Source: Archegozetes longisetosus
Lineage: Eukaryota > Arthropoda > Arachnida > Sarcoptiformes > Trhypochthoniidae
Assembly (NCBI GenBank): GCA_018873245.2
Contig: JAEMBT020000001.1
Location: forward strand, 16,956,220 to 17,020,219
DNA: 64,000 bases
Direction of reading: 5' to 3'
Shown here: piece after piece, positions 46,937 through 59,269 of the stretch
How the letters are laid out: every line of letters begins with the position of its first letter
How positions within the stretch are numbered: the stretch's first letter is position 1
Position numbers and translations under genes: made by a program
The notes under the pieces: model-generated
The model's input: the letters and a program-made list of their open reading frames with translations, nothing else
What the model was told of the DNA's origin: nothing
Database searches by the model: none

Positions 46937-49900
46937 TTTTATTTACAAAAAATTATAGTATTTTGTTTTTCTTTATACTTATTCTTTTGTAGAAATTAAA
47001 GTGGAGATTCTATAGTGATCTTAATTTAATATATGCATTTTTACTAAATAAAATATTTAAGTATATAAATTTGTGCAAACGATATCGGATTCTGATATTA
47101 ACAATGATTGTGTAATTATATCATCTACTGGAATATTTTAGAAAATAGTCTATATTAAGCCTTATTCAAAAACTTATCTTGTTTAAATTTTTATAAATGA
47201 TTATTTAATTAGACATTAATAAATAATACCGATTGATGCCCATATAAAAGCGTTTTATTTAGGTACGTTTATGTTTAAATATCTAATAAAAAGTAAGTAA
47301 AATTTAAATTAATTGAAAATATTTCAAAAATCTAAAGTTGAGGCCATCATTGTAGTACACACTTTTATCAACACAGTTTGTCCTGTAGTAAATTAATGTG
47401 CCTTCAACAGAAAATTCACACCAAAATAATTATAAGTAATTAAATTGTCAGAAAATGAATCCATTCTTACCTATAATTAAGGAAAATCTTGATATCTGGT
47501 CGACAATCTGTTTTTTACCTTTCAGGTTTTCCTTTGTTACTGACAAAAATGGACCCAGTTTCCAAATATTATTGCTCAATCTATTTAACTATCTTATATA
47601 TAATGGTTTTGATAAAATTTCATACTGCAGGAATGTTGATTTACTACTAGAAAATTCGTGTTGAAAGTTTGTACTACAATAATGTACTCAAATTTTCTTT
47701 TTGAAACATTGTCAGTTAAATTTAAATTTTATTTACTTTTATTAAATATTTAAATATTAAACGTACCTAAATTAAACTTGCTTGTATATTAGCTTTCTTC
47801 TTAAAACAGGTTTATTTTACAACGATTAAATTAAATATCAGTTTTAAAAGTTTTAAATAAGATACTTTTGAACGGGACTTAATATCGATTGTTTCCAGAA
47901 TATCTGAGTACATAAATTAATTCCGTAGTTAATGTAGCCTTCAGAATCCAATATCGTTTACATGAATTAATGTATTTAGTCAATATGCATACGTTAAGTT
48001 AAAATCACCATGGAAAGTCAAATTTCTATAAAAGAGAATATAGATAAAGGAAAGCAAAATGCTACAGTTCTTTAAAGACAAAGTGTACATAAGAACTGCG
48101 TACTGCACAATAGCTCGATCAGAAAATAAGAACTCGAAAGAAATCTGGTAGTGGCGAAAGCCTAAGAAATTAAAATGAGTAGTGGAACAATAAGTTGGAC
48201 ATAACCTAAACGTCAACCTTAGAACTTACTTAAAATTTGGAAAAGAACTAAATGATTACAATAAAATTTAAAATAAAAATTATTTAGTTAAATATGGAAT
48301 CAAAAAAGTCCAAGAAATTTAACTGCTCAAAGAAGTAATGGATTCAAAAACTTAAGCAAATAGTGTTTAAACAAGTTAAAAATGGGCACACTTAAGCCAT
48401 CACTAACAATACAACATTGGGGACGACGAAAATAATTTTATAGTTGATGATTCAAATGATTAAGTAGTGAATTATACTTTGCATATCCATCTCTTAAATC
48501 TGATTTGTTGAACTGATTGAAAAGTTAAAAGAAAAATGAGGAAATTGTCAAAAGCCTATTGGATTACTCTTAAATACAAATAGCAATAGACAACAGGCAC
48601 TATTATCAATCAACTAAGCTAAATTTATTTATTACTAATTTAATTCTATGTAAAATATCTTGTTTTCATTAACTAATAAAAAGAGTTATAAACAATTGAG
48701 TTTCATGCGAGTATTTTATCAAAGCATAATATGTTATCCAGGAGAGGGCATCACAGTCTTTATGATAATACTTTAATATAAAGTATTTATCGAAAGTTTT
48801 ATGTCACGTTTAGGAACGCTATAGAGACGAGTGCATACTAAATATGTGCTCCAACTTAAAACAGGTTTAAACTTCTCTCATATCAAATTTGATATACATT
48901 TATATACATAATTTTATATTCAAGTTTTAACTTTACACTGATGAGTCCATTTTAAAAAATATTAATAACTAAATCTAGTCATTCAAAATTGTTAAATAAA
49001 AATTCAAAAAACATAACCGAAAGTTTTTTCGTGGACAATAACTTATTCTAAATAAAAACTTTATTATAAAAGAATATGAGATCTATAGAAAAATCAGATT
49101 AGAAAAAATCACTTAAAAATAAAATTTAAGACTTAAAAGCAAAAATTGTGGTTTTACACACTTACCCAAAAATTTAGGAAATTTCTAAAAGCTATTCCCA
49201 GAATACTTAAAACTTAAGCACAATACCTAATATTTTTGAAAATTTTCACACACTTTTAGCACACCTAATAACAAATCACTTGAAAATAATTTTGATTAGA
49301 ACTTTTGAATTCGGTTCACAGATTTTCTAATGCAAACTATATAAATCTAAACTTATTTCCTTCGTTCAACGTAATCACTACAAATCTAACTTGAAATTAT
49401 CAGAAGCTGCACAAAATTTTAACCAATCAATGAGAATTAAACATCTGACCATTTAATTTAGCGAACCAATAATCATAAATGCTATTTTGATTTGTTTTGT
49501 TGATTTGAATTAGCATCTTCGATATCATTAATTAATTTGTCCTTAAAAACATCAATGTCAAAAAAATTCTTAATGTTTTTTTAATATAAATTTCGAAGCA
49601 ATAATATTTGTCATTTGATTTAGTAATTGCCCAACTTTTCATGTGGTAAGTAAAAAAGTTAATTAAGTCTAAAACTTATTTTCGTGTATTTCTGCATTAA
49701 ATGCCTGTTTCGTAATAAATCTTAACTGATAAAATTCAAGAAATTGTTGAGTAATTCTAAAGAATAATTAAAGATTATATCTATCACATATTCATTTACA
49801 AAATGAAATATGAAAAGAATATTTAATTAGGGCTAAGAACACATTTTGCTTTAACTGCTTTGAAAATTCAAGAACCTTAAAACTGAGTAAATAAACATTT

Positions 49901-50600
49901 TCTTAAAATTAATCAATAAAAAGTGTATAAGTTTAATAAATAAATTTATTTATTAAACTCATTATCAAGTTGATTATTGCGAGGTTTCAGAAGCTTCCCC
50001 TCTAGCTATAAATCAAGTCTTAAAGTAATATTTGAGAGGCAGAGTGAAATAAAACTGCCCATAAAAATTAATTTCTTAGCACTTGAAAATGAAGAAAGTT
50101 AGTAATTCTAATCAGATCCTTCTTAAATGCATACTTTAAGCAAATTGCTTTCGGGATTCTCTACATGTTTTTTTTTAAATAAAAATTACGATTAGATATT
50201 TTTTTTATTTTCATTAACATTGATAGGAAAAAAGTGCTACAAATATAATTAATCATATTAGAGCTATAATACATTGAAAAATATACTTTCGAAAATTGAA
50301 GTTGTTTTAAATTGGAATTTATAATTTTGAGACTTCATAACAAACGTAAAAATGTAAACAGATCGTAGTTAATAATTCATTTGTTAAAATTATAACTTTA
50401 CTCCTAACAAGTCATCTAAGCTGAAGATTTTATCTACAGTTTGCGATTTAAACTGAGATAAAGCAGTCAAAGCTTTTTATATTTCCATATTTTAATCAGA
50501 TGTCAAGTAAATTACTAATCAATTCATAATTTGATACAAACAAACTTTTAATAATCAAATTAAATTTATAGAATTAGTGTTTGAAAATAGCAATTCAATA
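46937..50600. other. Long gene-free stretch
   Basis: About 3.7 kb of AT-rich DNA upstream of the fatty acid synthase gene. Short frames (47455-47664 on +, 47980-48216 on -) show no family features or splice partners. No inverted-repeat element was recognised. Confidence 0.35.
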
Positions 50601-50603
50601 CTT

Positions 50604-50910
50604 TATAACATGTTGAAAATATTGTCCATTTTCTAAACAAGTTTTAACTCTTAATCATAAACTCTTAATAGCGTTTCAGAAGTTATTTTATTGGTCATAA
50701 CAATGGTTAGCTAATAAATAAGTTCTATAAACTAAGCTCTTTTTTTATTGTAAACACTATTTTTAATACCAAAAGTTTTTTAAACAAAACGTTATGATTA
50801 ATGAACAATATTTTGTTCTACTTATTTCAAACTTTATTCATAAGTAACATTTGATCGATGCGTAATGTTAAAGAGAGTTGCATTTAATATAAAAGTTTAG
50901 AAGATAAAAA
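50604..50910 (+). repeat. Dispersed repeat, inverted copy at 61035-61356
   Basis: Over about 300 bp this matches the reverse complement of 61035-61356, with shared words such as AATAGCGTTTCAGAAGTTAT, AACAAAACRTTATGATTAA and GTTGAAAATATTGTCCA. Non-coding. Divergence is moderate, so the copies are not very recent. Confidence 0.75.
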
Positions 50911-51086
50911 TATATACTGACATACCCTGTTAAAAATACACTGATTCGTTAAATAGGTTAAGTTTATCAATAACTCAATCAGGTTTAAAATCAGTTTTTT
51001 ATTTAGTATTTTAAAGACAAAAAAACAAACAGTTTATTGTTGCATAAGTAAAACGTTTTCTACCTCAAATCTGAAAATTAAAATAT

Positions 51087-51887
51087 TCAAATACATAAAT
51101 GCATAATCGTTGAATTTGGCAATTCAATGTCATTCTTAGTTAAAGGAGTGACCACAGGCATCACTACGTAAGTAGTAGTGATGGGCGATGGAGCAACTGT
51201 TGAGAACTGATTCAATTTAAGCTTCAATTGTGAATTTTGTTCAGCCAAATTAGAATTAACTCTCTATAGTTCTTCTATATATTGAGCCACTGTTTCTAAA
51301 ATAGTTGTCTTTTTCCAGTTAACATTAGGTCCGGCCACTAATGTCTTCAGTTTTTTTATTTGTTCATTAATTGATGACCTATATTTGCTTTCAGCCGCGA
51401 CATGAGCCAACTTTCTCGAACATAATCCAGAATTCTTACTTTGAGTCAGATTCAAATTCGTTCCTGTTTTCTTCACTCGCTTGAGTTTCCTTTTACTAAA
51501 GTTTGACTTTAGTTCTTCTTACATCTTATTTATGGAAAGATCAGTAGCTTTAGTACTTGCTGGAAACTGTTCGTTCTTTGCATAACCACTTTCTTCATGA
51601 GTCTCTAATGTTTCTTTTGATGCTTTAGATATCGGCTGACAGAATAAATAGTTCATATTTAAAGTAGAGTTATTATAAATATAAAAGTTGGTTTGGTTCA
51701 TATCTTGTAATGCTCTATTAGTTTGCTGACAGTGCTTATCGTTATTATTATGACAGTCAGAGTAAACAGTGATTTGTTTACTAGAATCGTGATTGCTATC
51801 AAATTGACCAAATAAGTCGAAATGAACAGCGTTGAGTGAAGTATGATCGAAATGATCAGAACTATTCGTGAAGGAATAATCATCCAT
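51087..51887 (-). pseudogene. SREBP-like bHLH frame with two in-frame stops
   Basis: A continuous 267-codon frame with no intron. From Met1 (51887) an acidic, Asp/Asn/Ser/His-rich region (residues 1-122) resembles a transactivation domain. A stop falls at 51519-51521. A basic helix-loop-helix follows (about residues 157-207): LAHVAAESKYRSSINEQIKK and a LETVAQYIEEL end. The Tyr in KYRSSIN, where most bHLH proteins have Arg, is the hallmark of sterol regulatory element binding proteins. A second stop lies at 51264-51266, then a zipper-like NLAEQNSQLKLKLNQF and a tail ending at 51087. There are no membrane helices. It is most likely an intronless retrocopy or a truncated duplicate of SREBP. SREBP activates fatty acid synthase genes in animals, so the position near one is curious. 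Confidence 0.65.
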
Positions 51888-52155
51888 CTTAATATTAGAT
51901 TTGATGAGAAGTATAACAAAAACCTGATTAAAAATTTTTAATTTTTTAATAATAAGCTATTATTAATAAATTATAAAACATAAAGTGTTTCAAAAACCTT
52001 AGAATTGAATCAATAAAATGAATGTTTTATACTTAGAGTGTCATTCGATTAATTAGAGTGAACCAACTAAAAATCAAACGCACTAATACATAGAATATAA
52101 AATTGAAATTGAAAGTTTTTTTTCTTAATCATTAATGAGTATAAGTTCATTAAAA

Positions 52156-52494
52156 TTACATTGAAGTACGAAAAGTCTGTTTAACATCAGCATGCGTACA
52201 AAAGTGTGTGCCCGGCGCGATCAAAGCATAAAGCAAATATGATTGGACTCTTCTTGACCAAACCCAAGGTCTTCTCAAAAAGTCGATACTTTTTGAAATT
52301 TTCTGACATAAAATGCAAACAGAGGGTTTCAAAATATATGTTTCCAAAGCTCTTTTGGTGCTAATTACATTACCAGAGAATGAGAGAATAAACAGATAAT
52401 AGGCCATCATCAGAAAGTGTTTCAGATCCCTAAATGTAGTCTTTGAACAAACACTATTCAATAGTATACAAAGCTGGTCACCAATTTCTAGCAA
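52156..52494 (-). CDS. Unrecognised Cys-rich frame
   Basis: An open frame of about 113 codons that begins without an ATG, just after an AG (ACCAG), as an internal exon might. It contains LKHFLMMAYYLFILSFSGNV, KISKSIDFLRRPWVW and seven cysteines, and ends TFRTSM. I recognise no family and see no partner exon. It could be a last exon of a gene I cannot trace, or chance. Confidence 0.2.
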   Translation of the reverse strand: MLEIGDQLCILLNSVCSKTTFRDLKHFLMMAYYLFILSFSGNVISTKRALETYILKPSVCILCQKISKSIDFLRRPWVWSRRVQSYLLYALIAPGTHFCTHADVKQTFRTSM

Positions 52495-53160
52495 TTGATA
52501 TCTGGTTTACTCAGGTATGAATTTAACAAAAAGCCATTTAACTAATTCTGACGAAAGGACATATATCATATAGAAATACTCATATGTTAACACCTTTTAG
52601 AATCATAGTTTAATTTGAAGCAGAAGTAATAATTTAGTAAGATCTTTTATCGATTAAATCGAAGGACTGAAAATTATGTGAAAACTATAATACTTTTATG
52701 CCCTTCAAAATCATTATTAATTTTAAGGAGAGTCTCATTTAAGAGTGAATTATTTCTAGATTTAGCTTTAAGGACGAGTGCCTACTCAGTGAAAAGTGAA
52801 AGCGATCCAATTAAATAAGAGACAACGGTCAAACAGGTATTACTATAGGACTTATGATAAGGATAAACAGATAAGTATCTATAATTCTAATCAAATCTTT
52901 AATCTTTCAATAGAAATGAAATAATTGTTTACTAAATTTGACTAAATGTCTTTTTGCTAATTAATGTATTGAATTAATTGTTTTATTAAAATCAGATTAA
53001 TGGACAATAATTTCTTATTGCCTGAGAAGCAACATTCTTATAATTCAATTTTGTACTATTCAACAATTCAATTGATTTCAAAACATTTATTCACACATTT
53101 AATATTTAACTCTTTTTGAGATAGCAATTGAATCTTCACATTATGAACAAGAAATTCAGA

Positions 53161-53395
53161 TTAATATCTTATTGAAGCCATAGTCACGTTTAATAACATG
53201 CTTTTGATCCTTGTCACAAATGAAATAATCTTTAGATCTAATAAGCAGTGATTTTCTCCCAAACTCAACGGAATCTGTTCAATATTTATAATGATTAAGA
53301 AGTTTGTGAACGTGTGATTCAACTCAATATATTTCAGATCATATTTAAATTGACTCGAATATAGAAATAGTTTTGCAACTTTTCAAATCTTTTAA
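53161..53395 (-). pseudogene. Fatty acid synthase thioesterase exon relic
   Basis: This matches the 3' end of exon 9 of the fatty acid synthase gene (36330-36570), in the same orientation. Shared words include GAAGCCATAGTCA, AATCTTTAGATCTAATAAGC, CGTGTGATTCAACT and ATTTCAGATCATATTTAA. Substitutions and small indels break the frame, and the donor site position is mutated. It covers only the region between the thioesterase Asp and the last exon. No other exons of a second copy are visible nearby, so it is a fragment of a duplicated gene. Confidence 0.8.
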
Positions 53396-55600
53396 GTTTT
53401 CAATTGAAATCTTATTAAATTAGTGAAAAGGAAATAAACAATCTTTTCAAAAAATTGTTTGCTACAATTCATATTGATTTGATGTCTTAATACCCTATAA
53501 CAAAGCTCGTTTGAATATTTCATAAGACAAATAATACTTTTCGAAGAGCTACTCACTGATAAAATAAATAAGACTACAGATCAAATTACTGGCAATTTAT
53601 TCATCCTTAGAGCGATATGAAATAAGTTAATTTCTTTTAACTTGTTCTCGATTTATATTTAAAACAATAAATGTAATCGCATGTTGGTTAAGCATTATTT
53701 GTTGATTGCTTGTGTCTAATCAGATATGATTTTTGTAATGTTTTCTATAAAAATTTGTAACATTTGAATATTTTTCATTAAAATTGTATAAATGTTCATT
53801 TTGAAAACAGTTGATTCGAACCTTAGTTACTGCAAAAGTGACATTAAAGAGAAACGTCTTATGCGATGTCGTATCGCATTGGGTAATTGGATGAATGACT
53901 TACTGCATTGAATCACATTTGAGTCGTTTCGTAACATACGTTGAAGTTAGCGTTTATCACTCAATTATGCTATTAATCTTTCACTTATTACCTGTTTTAT
54001 AATCGTGATAGCGTTTAATGTTTTTCTTTATTATGCTCTTCAAAAATATGTGGATTCAAATTAATTATATATGAAGTACAAAATAGATAATCATTACATT
54101 TGTGCTTCAGGCCACACAAATAACTATCCATTTCTGTCCTCTTTCTACATTTCCTTTTATCTCATTTTTGTCGTTTTGATCATTGATTTTTTGCAATCAA
54201 TCGATAACTTAAAGATCTTATTTTTTGAAATCAATCCAACTGCAGTTTGATCAGGAGTTTTGCAATCAATGTCCTCAAGATATTTAAGAAATTTCTTTTT
54301 AAAATGTCTGTTTTTACCCAAAGTTCAAGGCTGATATTTATTAGAATGAGTGACAATTTTTCAATATCTTCATCAATGCCTGAGATTAGTTTATTGTAAA
54401 TTATATTGATATTGTCACCAATTCAATCAATTGTCAACAGAAATAACCTGATGAACAAAACCGAGAGATGGCATAAAAATAGTTATAGAAACTTTGTTTA
54501 ATTAAACAAAAGAAACCTGAAATTACAACAATTGCACATAAAGTTTTTCACAAGAGTAACTATAATTGTCTAAAAGCATAAGTATCTCAAAATAGAGGTA
54601 TCGTCTCACATTTATTGAGTACAGTTAGAAACTTGTTAATCGTCGATAATAAATATAGTAAATAGATGCGCGAGGCATACCCAACTGGCTGTTCATATTC
54701 GATTATATCTGAGAAAAGTAAGGAAGATTTGATCAAATTTTAATTTGTAAACTTGGACTGGTTTTTTGAAGCTACATAGAGCAATAATATTTTTGAGGGA
54801 CAGCGCAGTAACTATACAAAAATACTTTAATACATACAAGGACATATGCAAATTTAAATTAGTAAACACTACTAACACACGTGTTGAGGTCAAAACAAAA
54901 TAACTATTAAAAATGACTTTGAAAATGAGCAATAAAAGTATTTCTCGATATTAATTAGCTGCATGATCGTATTGTTCTGATAAATACTATTACTTTTCTA
55001 AGAAATGATTTGTCGTATTTTCAAAGTCAAATGAGATATTTAAATCATTGTTTTAACTATTAATAAAAAGTAGATAAGCAGTCTTTTATTTCATTCAAAT
55101 TACAATTCGAGTAATAGAAATAGAAAAATTCATAATTAGTCATTTAAAGTTGCAAAATATATATAAAACACAAATACTTGTTTACCCACTAATGGCGTCT
55201 CTAACTAATTGCAATCTTCTGAACATTGAATTTACTAAATTTATTAAATTTTATCCATCAAATAGTAATAACAAATCACATTCTGTCTTTTTTTCATTAA
55301 ATTGTAACGAATTTATTGCGCCTAAGACGCGAGTTAATTCGTTAATCACCGGTAGACCATTAATTGATTTAGCCGGTGTGATGAGACAATTTATTGTCTA
55401 CTATTTAGTATAAATTTGGAGGGAAAAAGGTATATCTGATAGAAATTGCTTATCCAGCAATCTTACTATCAGATATGTATAGCTGTTCGAAAGACAAGTG
55501 TTCTCGACAAAGCCTTTATTGATACTGATTTAAAAATGCATTTACAACAGCCTTTTATATATTAAAATGACTCATAAACAATGCCTTACTAGAGGCCAGT
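53396..55600. other. Repeat-rich gene-free stretch
   Basis: No gene recognised. At 53620-53790 it partly matches the family at 59270 and 60060 (TTAATTTCTTTTAA, TTTATATTTAA, GTTGGTTAAGCATTATTTG). At 54096-54206 it holds a copy of a 111-bp block repeated at 56361-56471. Confidence 0.5.
54096..54206 (+). repeat. 111-bp direct repeat, copy 1
   Basis: Identical by eye over about 110 bases to 56361-56471, running from ACATTTGTGCTTCAGGCCAC to TTGCAATCAATCGAT. The preceding GCGTTTAATGTTTTTCTTTA is also shared, with a gap between. Confidence 0.85.
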
Positions 55601-55607
55601 TATTTTG

Positions 55608-55757
55608 AACGATAGAGTCAACGATAGAGTCAACGATAGAGTCAACGATAGAGTCAACGATAGAGTCAACGATAGAGTCAACGACAGTGTCAAAATAAGA
55701 GTCAAAGTAAGAGTCAAAGTAAGAGTCAAAGTAAGAGTCAAAGTAAGAGTCAAAGTT
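55608..55757. repeat. 12-bp minisatellite in two sub-families
   Basis: Six tandem copies of AACGATAGAGTC are followed by one intermediate unit (GACAGTGTCAAA) and then about five copies of AAAGTAAGAGTC. The 12-bp period keeps both strands open: NDRV then KVRV repeats on +, and a DSIV then YFDS pattern on -. The coding look is a by-product of period and lack of stops; there is no supporting gene. Confidence 0.9.
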
Positions 55758-55794
55758 CGTCACAAAATATTTTGCGCCAATTCCATTGTTAGTT

Positions 55795-56330
55795 TATAAA
55801 AATATAATTTTGTTACAGAAAAACATCTATTTTTGTCTTGTTTTTGTGTATTTTGAATGTTTATTTTGAAGTTAATTCATCTCTTAATGTGCTATAATAC
55901 TCACAGTTGTTGAAACATTAAATTTTACTTAAACGCAAACAAAATTATAATTTCTCTTTTTATTAAAGCTAAATGCAAGGATTTAAGTGCTTTATCTGTG
56001 CATCTAATAAGGAAAAGCACATTACGTACACGTATTAATAGCTAACAGCTTATATCATGCATATATAACAGAAAACATGCCCTAAAAGCATGGGAACGAG
56101 TTGCTCGTCAGACCCAACCTGTATCCATCGCAGAATGTCAAGTTTTATGGTGTAAGACTTAGAGCATATTAACTTCGCATAAGCTAAAATCCAGAACTAA
56201 TAAATTAATTTCTTTTAATTTGATCGTTAGCTTATATTTAAAGCAAAAGTATGAGTTGTTGGTTAGGCACTGTTCATTCGTTGTTTGTGTCTCACCAGAC
56301 GCCATATAAGTATTGTTTCGTAATAGCGTT
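55795..56330 (+). repeat. Repeat family R1, copy 1
   Basis: About 540 bp homologous to 59650-60190 and in part to 60835-61030. Shared words include AAACATTAAATTTTA, ATGCAAGGATTTA, TCCATCGCAGA and TTTAATTTGATCGTT. No coding potential; type unknown. Confidence 0.75.
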
Positions 56331-56360
56331 TAATGTTTTTCTTTATATGATAATCAAATT

Positions 56361-56471
56361 ACATTTGTGCTTCAGGCCACACAAATAACTATCCATTTCT
56401 GTCCTCTTTCTACATTTCCTTTTATCTCATTTTTGTCGTTTTGATCATTGATTTTTTGCAATCAATCGATT
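56361..56471 (+). repeat. 111-bp direct repeat, copy 2
   Basis: Second copy of the block at 54096-54206, running from ACATTTGTGCTTCAGGCCAC to TTGCAATCAATCGAT. The near-absence of differences implies a recent duplication or gene conversion. Confidence 0.85.
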
Positions 56472-56793
56472 ATTTAACTGATTTAAAAATAACCACAAAC
56501 TATGTGAATATTACTATCAATTGAGCTGATCAGCAGATAGATATGTTTCCATATTATTGAAGTTCGAACGAACAATTTGGCAATTCATAGTTACCGCATT
56601 TTTGTAATCTCTCTGGAAATCTTACTTCAAATAATGGAAATGCTCTTTTTAAAATTCAATTTGAGTGATAAAATATACAATGAGCGTCTACTCAAACAAC
56701 AATATTAAAAATAATAACGAGTTTCTAAACATAATTATTCTAACATGTCTCAAGTTTCCTGATGTGTCAAATAAATTCGTTAGTTAGTTCAGT

Positions 56794-57200
56794 TCATGTT
56801 CTACTCGTTTCAATAACTATTATTGCATAAGCTGTAACCAAAGAGACAACACAGACAATCGTATTCAAACTGATCAGAAACATTCCAGACGGTTAGAAGA
56901 ATATTTCATGTTTCAGACTATTTAACCGTTGAATATACTGAATGTGCATCCGATTCATTGGGTGATCAATACTTAATGTGTATTGAATTGAATCACAAAA
57001 GCTTTCAGTACTTCGGGAGATAAGTTCACAAACATAATTCAATGAAAAGATTAAAACGCAATAGAAGTATGACAAATATCAATTTTTGTCGTCATAACTA
57101 TCAGTTTTCATACAAATTGATGCCATTATAAAAACAGATGAACAGAAACAAAGTAATAGATTATAGGAGAATCAATTGATTAATTTGCTGGATATGGTAT
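56794..57200 (-). pseudogene. Gustatory receptor C-terminal relic
   Basis: The - strand frame 56893-57075 encodes SYFYCVLIFSLNYVCELISR, then ESFCDSIQYTLSIDHPMN and YIQRLNSLKHEIFF. This aligns with FCFVSEIIPKNVEKFCDHME..DVHPINPTTIQYLQLIKSYENK of the intact receptor at 29098-30183. A stop follows, and beyond it PSGMFLISLNTIVCVVSLVT and IIVIET match the last helix. Upstream to about 57200 the similarity fades with stops. Only the C-terminal quarter survives. Confidence 0.7.
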
Positions 57201-57753
57201 TTCATATGACAGATTTTGATAAATCAAAGGTTTTACAACAGGACAAACATTTGTAAAATTAGTTTTCAGATGTGATTAAACTTTCGTAACCTATAAAAAG
57301 GACGCAAGTTTGGACCGTTTGAAGGAAAAATAATGTAATAAGGTATTTCAAAATACACTTCGATTTACAATCAATAGATAAGATTCAAATAATATAAGAG
57401 AAAAAGATGTATAACAGTTAAGGTCATCCCAATTTTCTCGTTTCAAATCGAAAGCATAGAATCTAATAAAAATTATATGAAAATAACATTAAACTCCACC
57501 AAATATTATGATTTTCTTCAAATATTGCAACTTGTTGGTTGATTTCATAATAGCTGCTCTGAAGTTTTTTAAAGATATAGATATAGGCTATAATGTGTAT
57601 ACATAAATTGCAATTTAAAAACTGTTAATATTACTTTACCCTAGCACTGCTTTAATGTTATCAAAGTGTTAATTTTAAAACGTAATTTGTTTTTAGTGAT
57701 AAGCTAAGTATCGGTTTCATTAGACATAAAATGACAAGAACAGTACTGTACAC

Positions 57754-58195
57754 TAGAGTATAAACTTGAAAACCCGAAACCGAGCAGACCCGTATGAAAC
57801 TGAAACCGAAAACGGTTCGGGTCGGGTCGGTTTCTTAAGTTTTGAAACAGGTCTGTGCGGGTCTGTAAGGATTGGTTTAAAAATAATTATTGCAAATAAG
57901 TATTGGTCTTCAAAGTCTATTCAAATGCAAGTAAAATAGTGACTTATGAAACTGTAATATAATATCTATTTTACAAACGCATTGCAAACGAATAAGTAAT
58001 ACATTCTGTATTTCTTTGTGTACTTAATGCGACACAAATGATCAAAATGAGTGAATCAGATGCAGAAGAATGTGATTTAAGTGAAAAAGTGGTCAATCCA
58101 AAAGACAAAAATTTCTTTACTTTAAAAATTACTCTTTATTTAATACGGTTTCGGTTCGGGTCGGTTCCTGAAAATACCTATAAGTTTATAGTCTA
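57754..58195 (+). mobile_element. Short hAT-like element with GGGTCGG repeats
   Basis: Ends TAGAGTATAAACTT and, reversed, TAGACTATAAACTT are flanked by CTGTACAC (57746-57753) and CTCTACAC (58196-58203). That is an 8-bp target duplication with one mismatch, as expected for hAT. Subterminal GGTTCGGGTCGGGTCGGTTT and its relatives occur at both ends. A short + frame near 58038 (MSESDAEECDLSEKVVNPKD) may be the start of a lost transposase. Non-autonomous. Confidence 0.7.
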
Positions 58196-58680
58196 CTCTA
58201 CACTATGAACAAGACTACTCCTACCCACCTTTTAAAAAAACTTCAGAGCAGATATTCTATAATGAACACCAAAGCATTATTGAAATCTAATCAAAAGCTT
58301 CAATCCGTTATAAGTGTTGTTTGTTAAATATTCTCTATTAAAACTTCTCAAATTTTCTAAACTTTCAAAATTATTGTTAAAAAAGCTTTATTTCTTCAAA
58401 GGCCTAAAGATTTGAACTAAAATTCAACTTCGATGAGTTTCTGGTTGACCTGATTTATGCATTCACAATAGTTGTAATGACGAGATATCCAACTATTGAG
58501 ACTGAGGCCATCACATTAACTGCTTATGAAGTTTTCATCAATCAAATTAAGGGATTTTTGTAAGCATTTTTCATATAATAAGTCAGTAAATGCATAAAAA
58601 AATCAAGTTTGCAAAAAGCATTCAGTAGTATTGAATAAATGAATCGAAAATAACAATTTTTCACACTTGGAAACAACTGA

Positions 58681-59079
58681 AAGCAGAAAGAATTGAACTA
58701 ACGAATCGATCAGAGAATGAGCAGAGAATTTATATAAAATTTAAGTTCGTTGTGACTTTTGCGACAAACCTTGACAACAAGTTTGACTTAGGTATCAACG
58801 TTTTGCTCATGTTAGATATGTCGTAGATTTTTTTCAATGACTAATAAGAAATGCGAAACTTTTAAGACTCAATTCGGTCTTTGAAGAAATAAAAGTTTGG
58901 CACTTCTTATTAGTCATTGAAAAAATCTACGACTTATCTAATATTCGCAAAAAGTTGATACCTAAGTCAAACTTGTTGTCAAAGTTTATCACACAAGTCA
59001 TAATGAACTTAAATTTGATGTAAATTCTCGGCTCATTCTCTGGTCGAATAGTTAGTTCATTTCTTCTCTTTCTGCCTTT
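58681..59079. repeat. Foldback element with about 185-bp arms
   Basis: The arms at 58681-58863 and 58887-59079 are reverse complements with scattered differences (for example ACAAGTTTGACTTAGGTATC against GATACCTAAGTCAAACTTGT). They are separated by a loop of about 24 bp. No coding content; the transcript would fold into one long hairpin. Confidence 0.8.
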
Positions 59080-59269
59080 AATTTTTCGTCAAATTTGTTG
59101 ACCGCAATTCATAACAATTTGATATCATAATACATGATTTGCAAAAACTCGCTCTCATAAGTCAAATTACTTTTGCGAAGAATTACTGATTAGCAATGCA
59201 AATTAGACTACAGATCACTTTTTCGACAATTGCCCACATTGAAAACAGCATGAACTACATGTAGTTTTA

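Noticed and set aside
47455-47664. 69-codon frame on + in the spacer upstream of fatty acid synthase
   Set aside because: No motif, splice partner or homologue recognised; expected by chance in AT-rich DNA of this length.
55150-55413. 87-codon frame on +
   Set aside because: Starts without a good ATG context, is not similar to anything I recognise, and lies in a repeat-rich region. Left unannotated.
55572-55799. Repeat-peptide proteins on both strands
   Set aside because: Explained entirely by the 12-bp minisatellite; no start context, leader or conserved flank.
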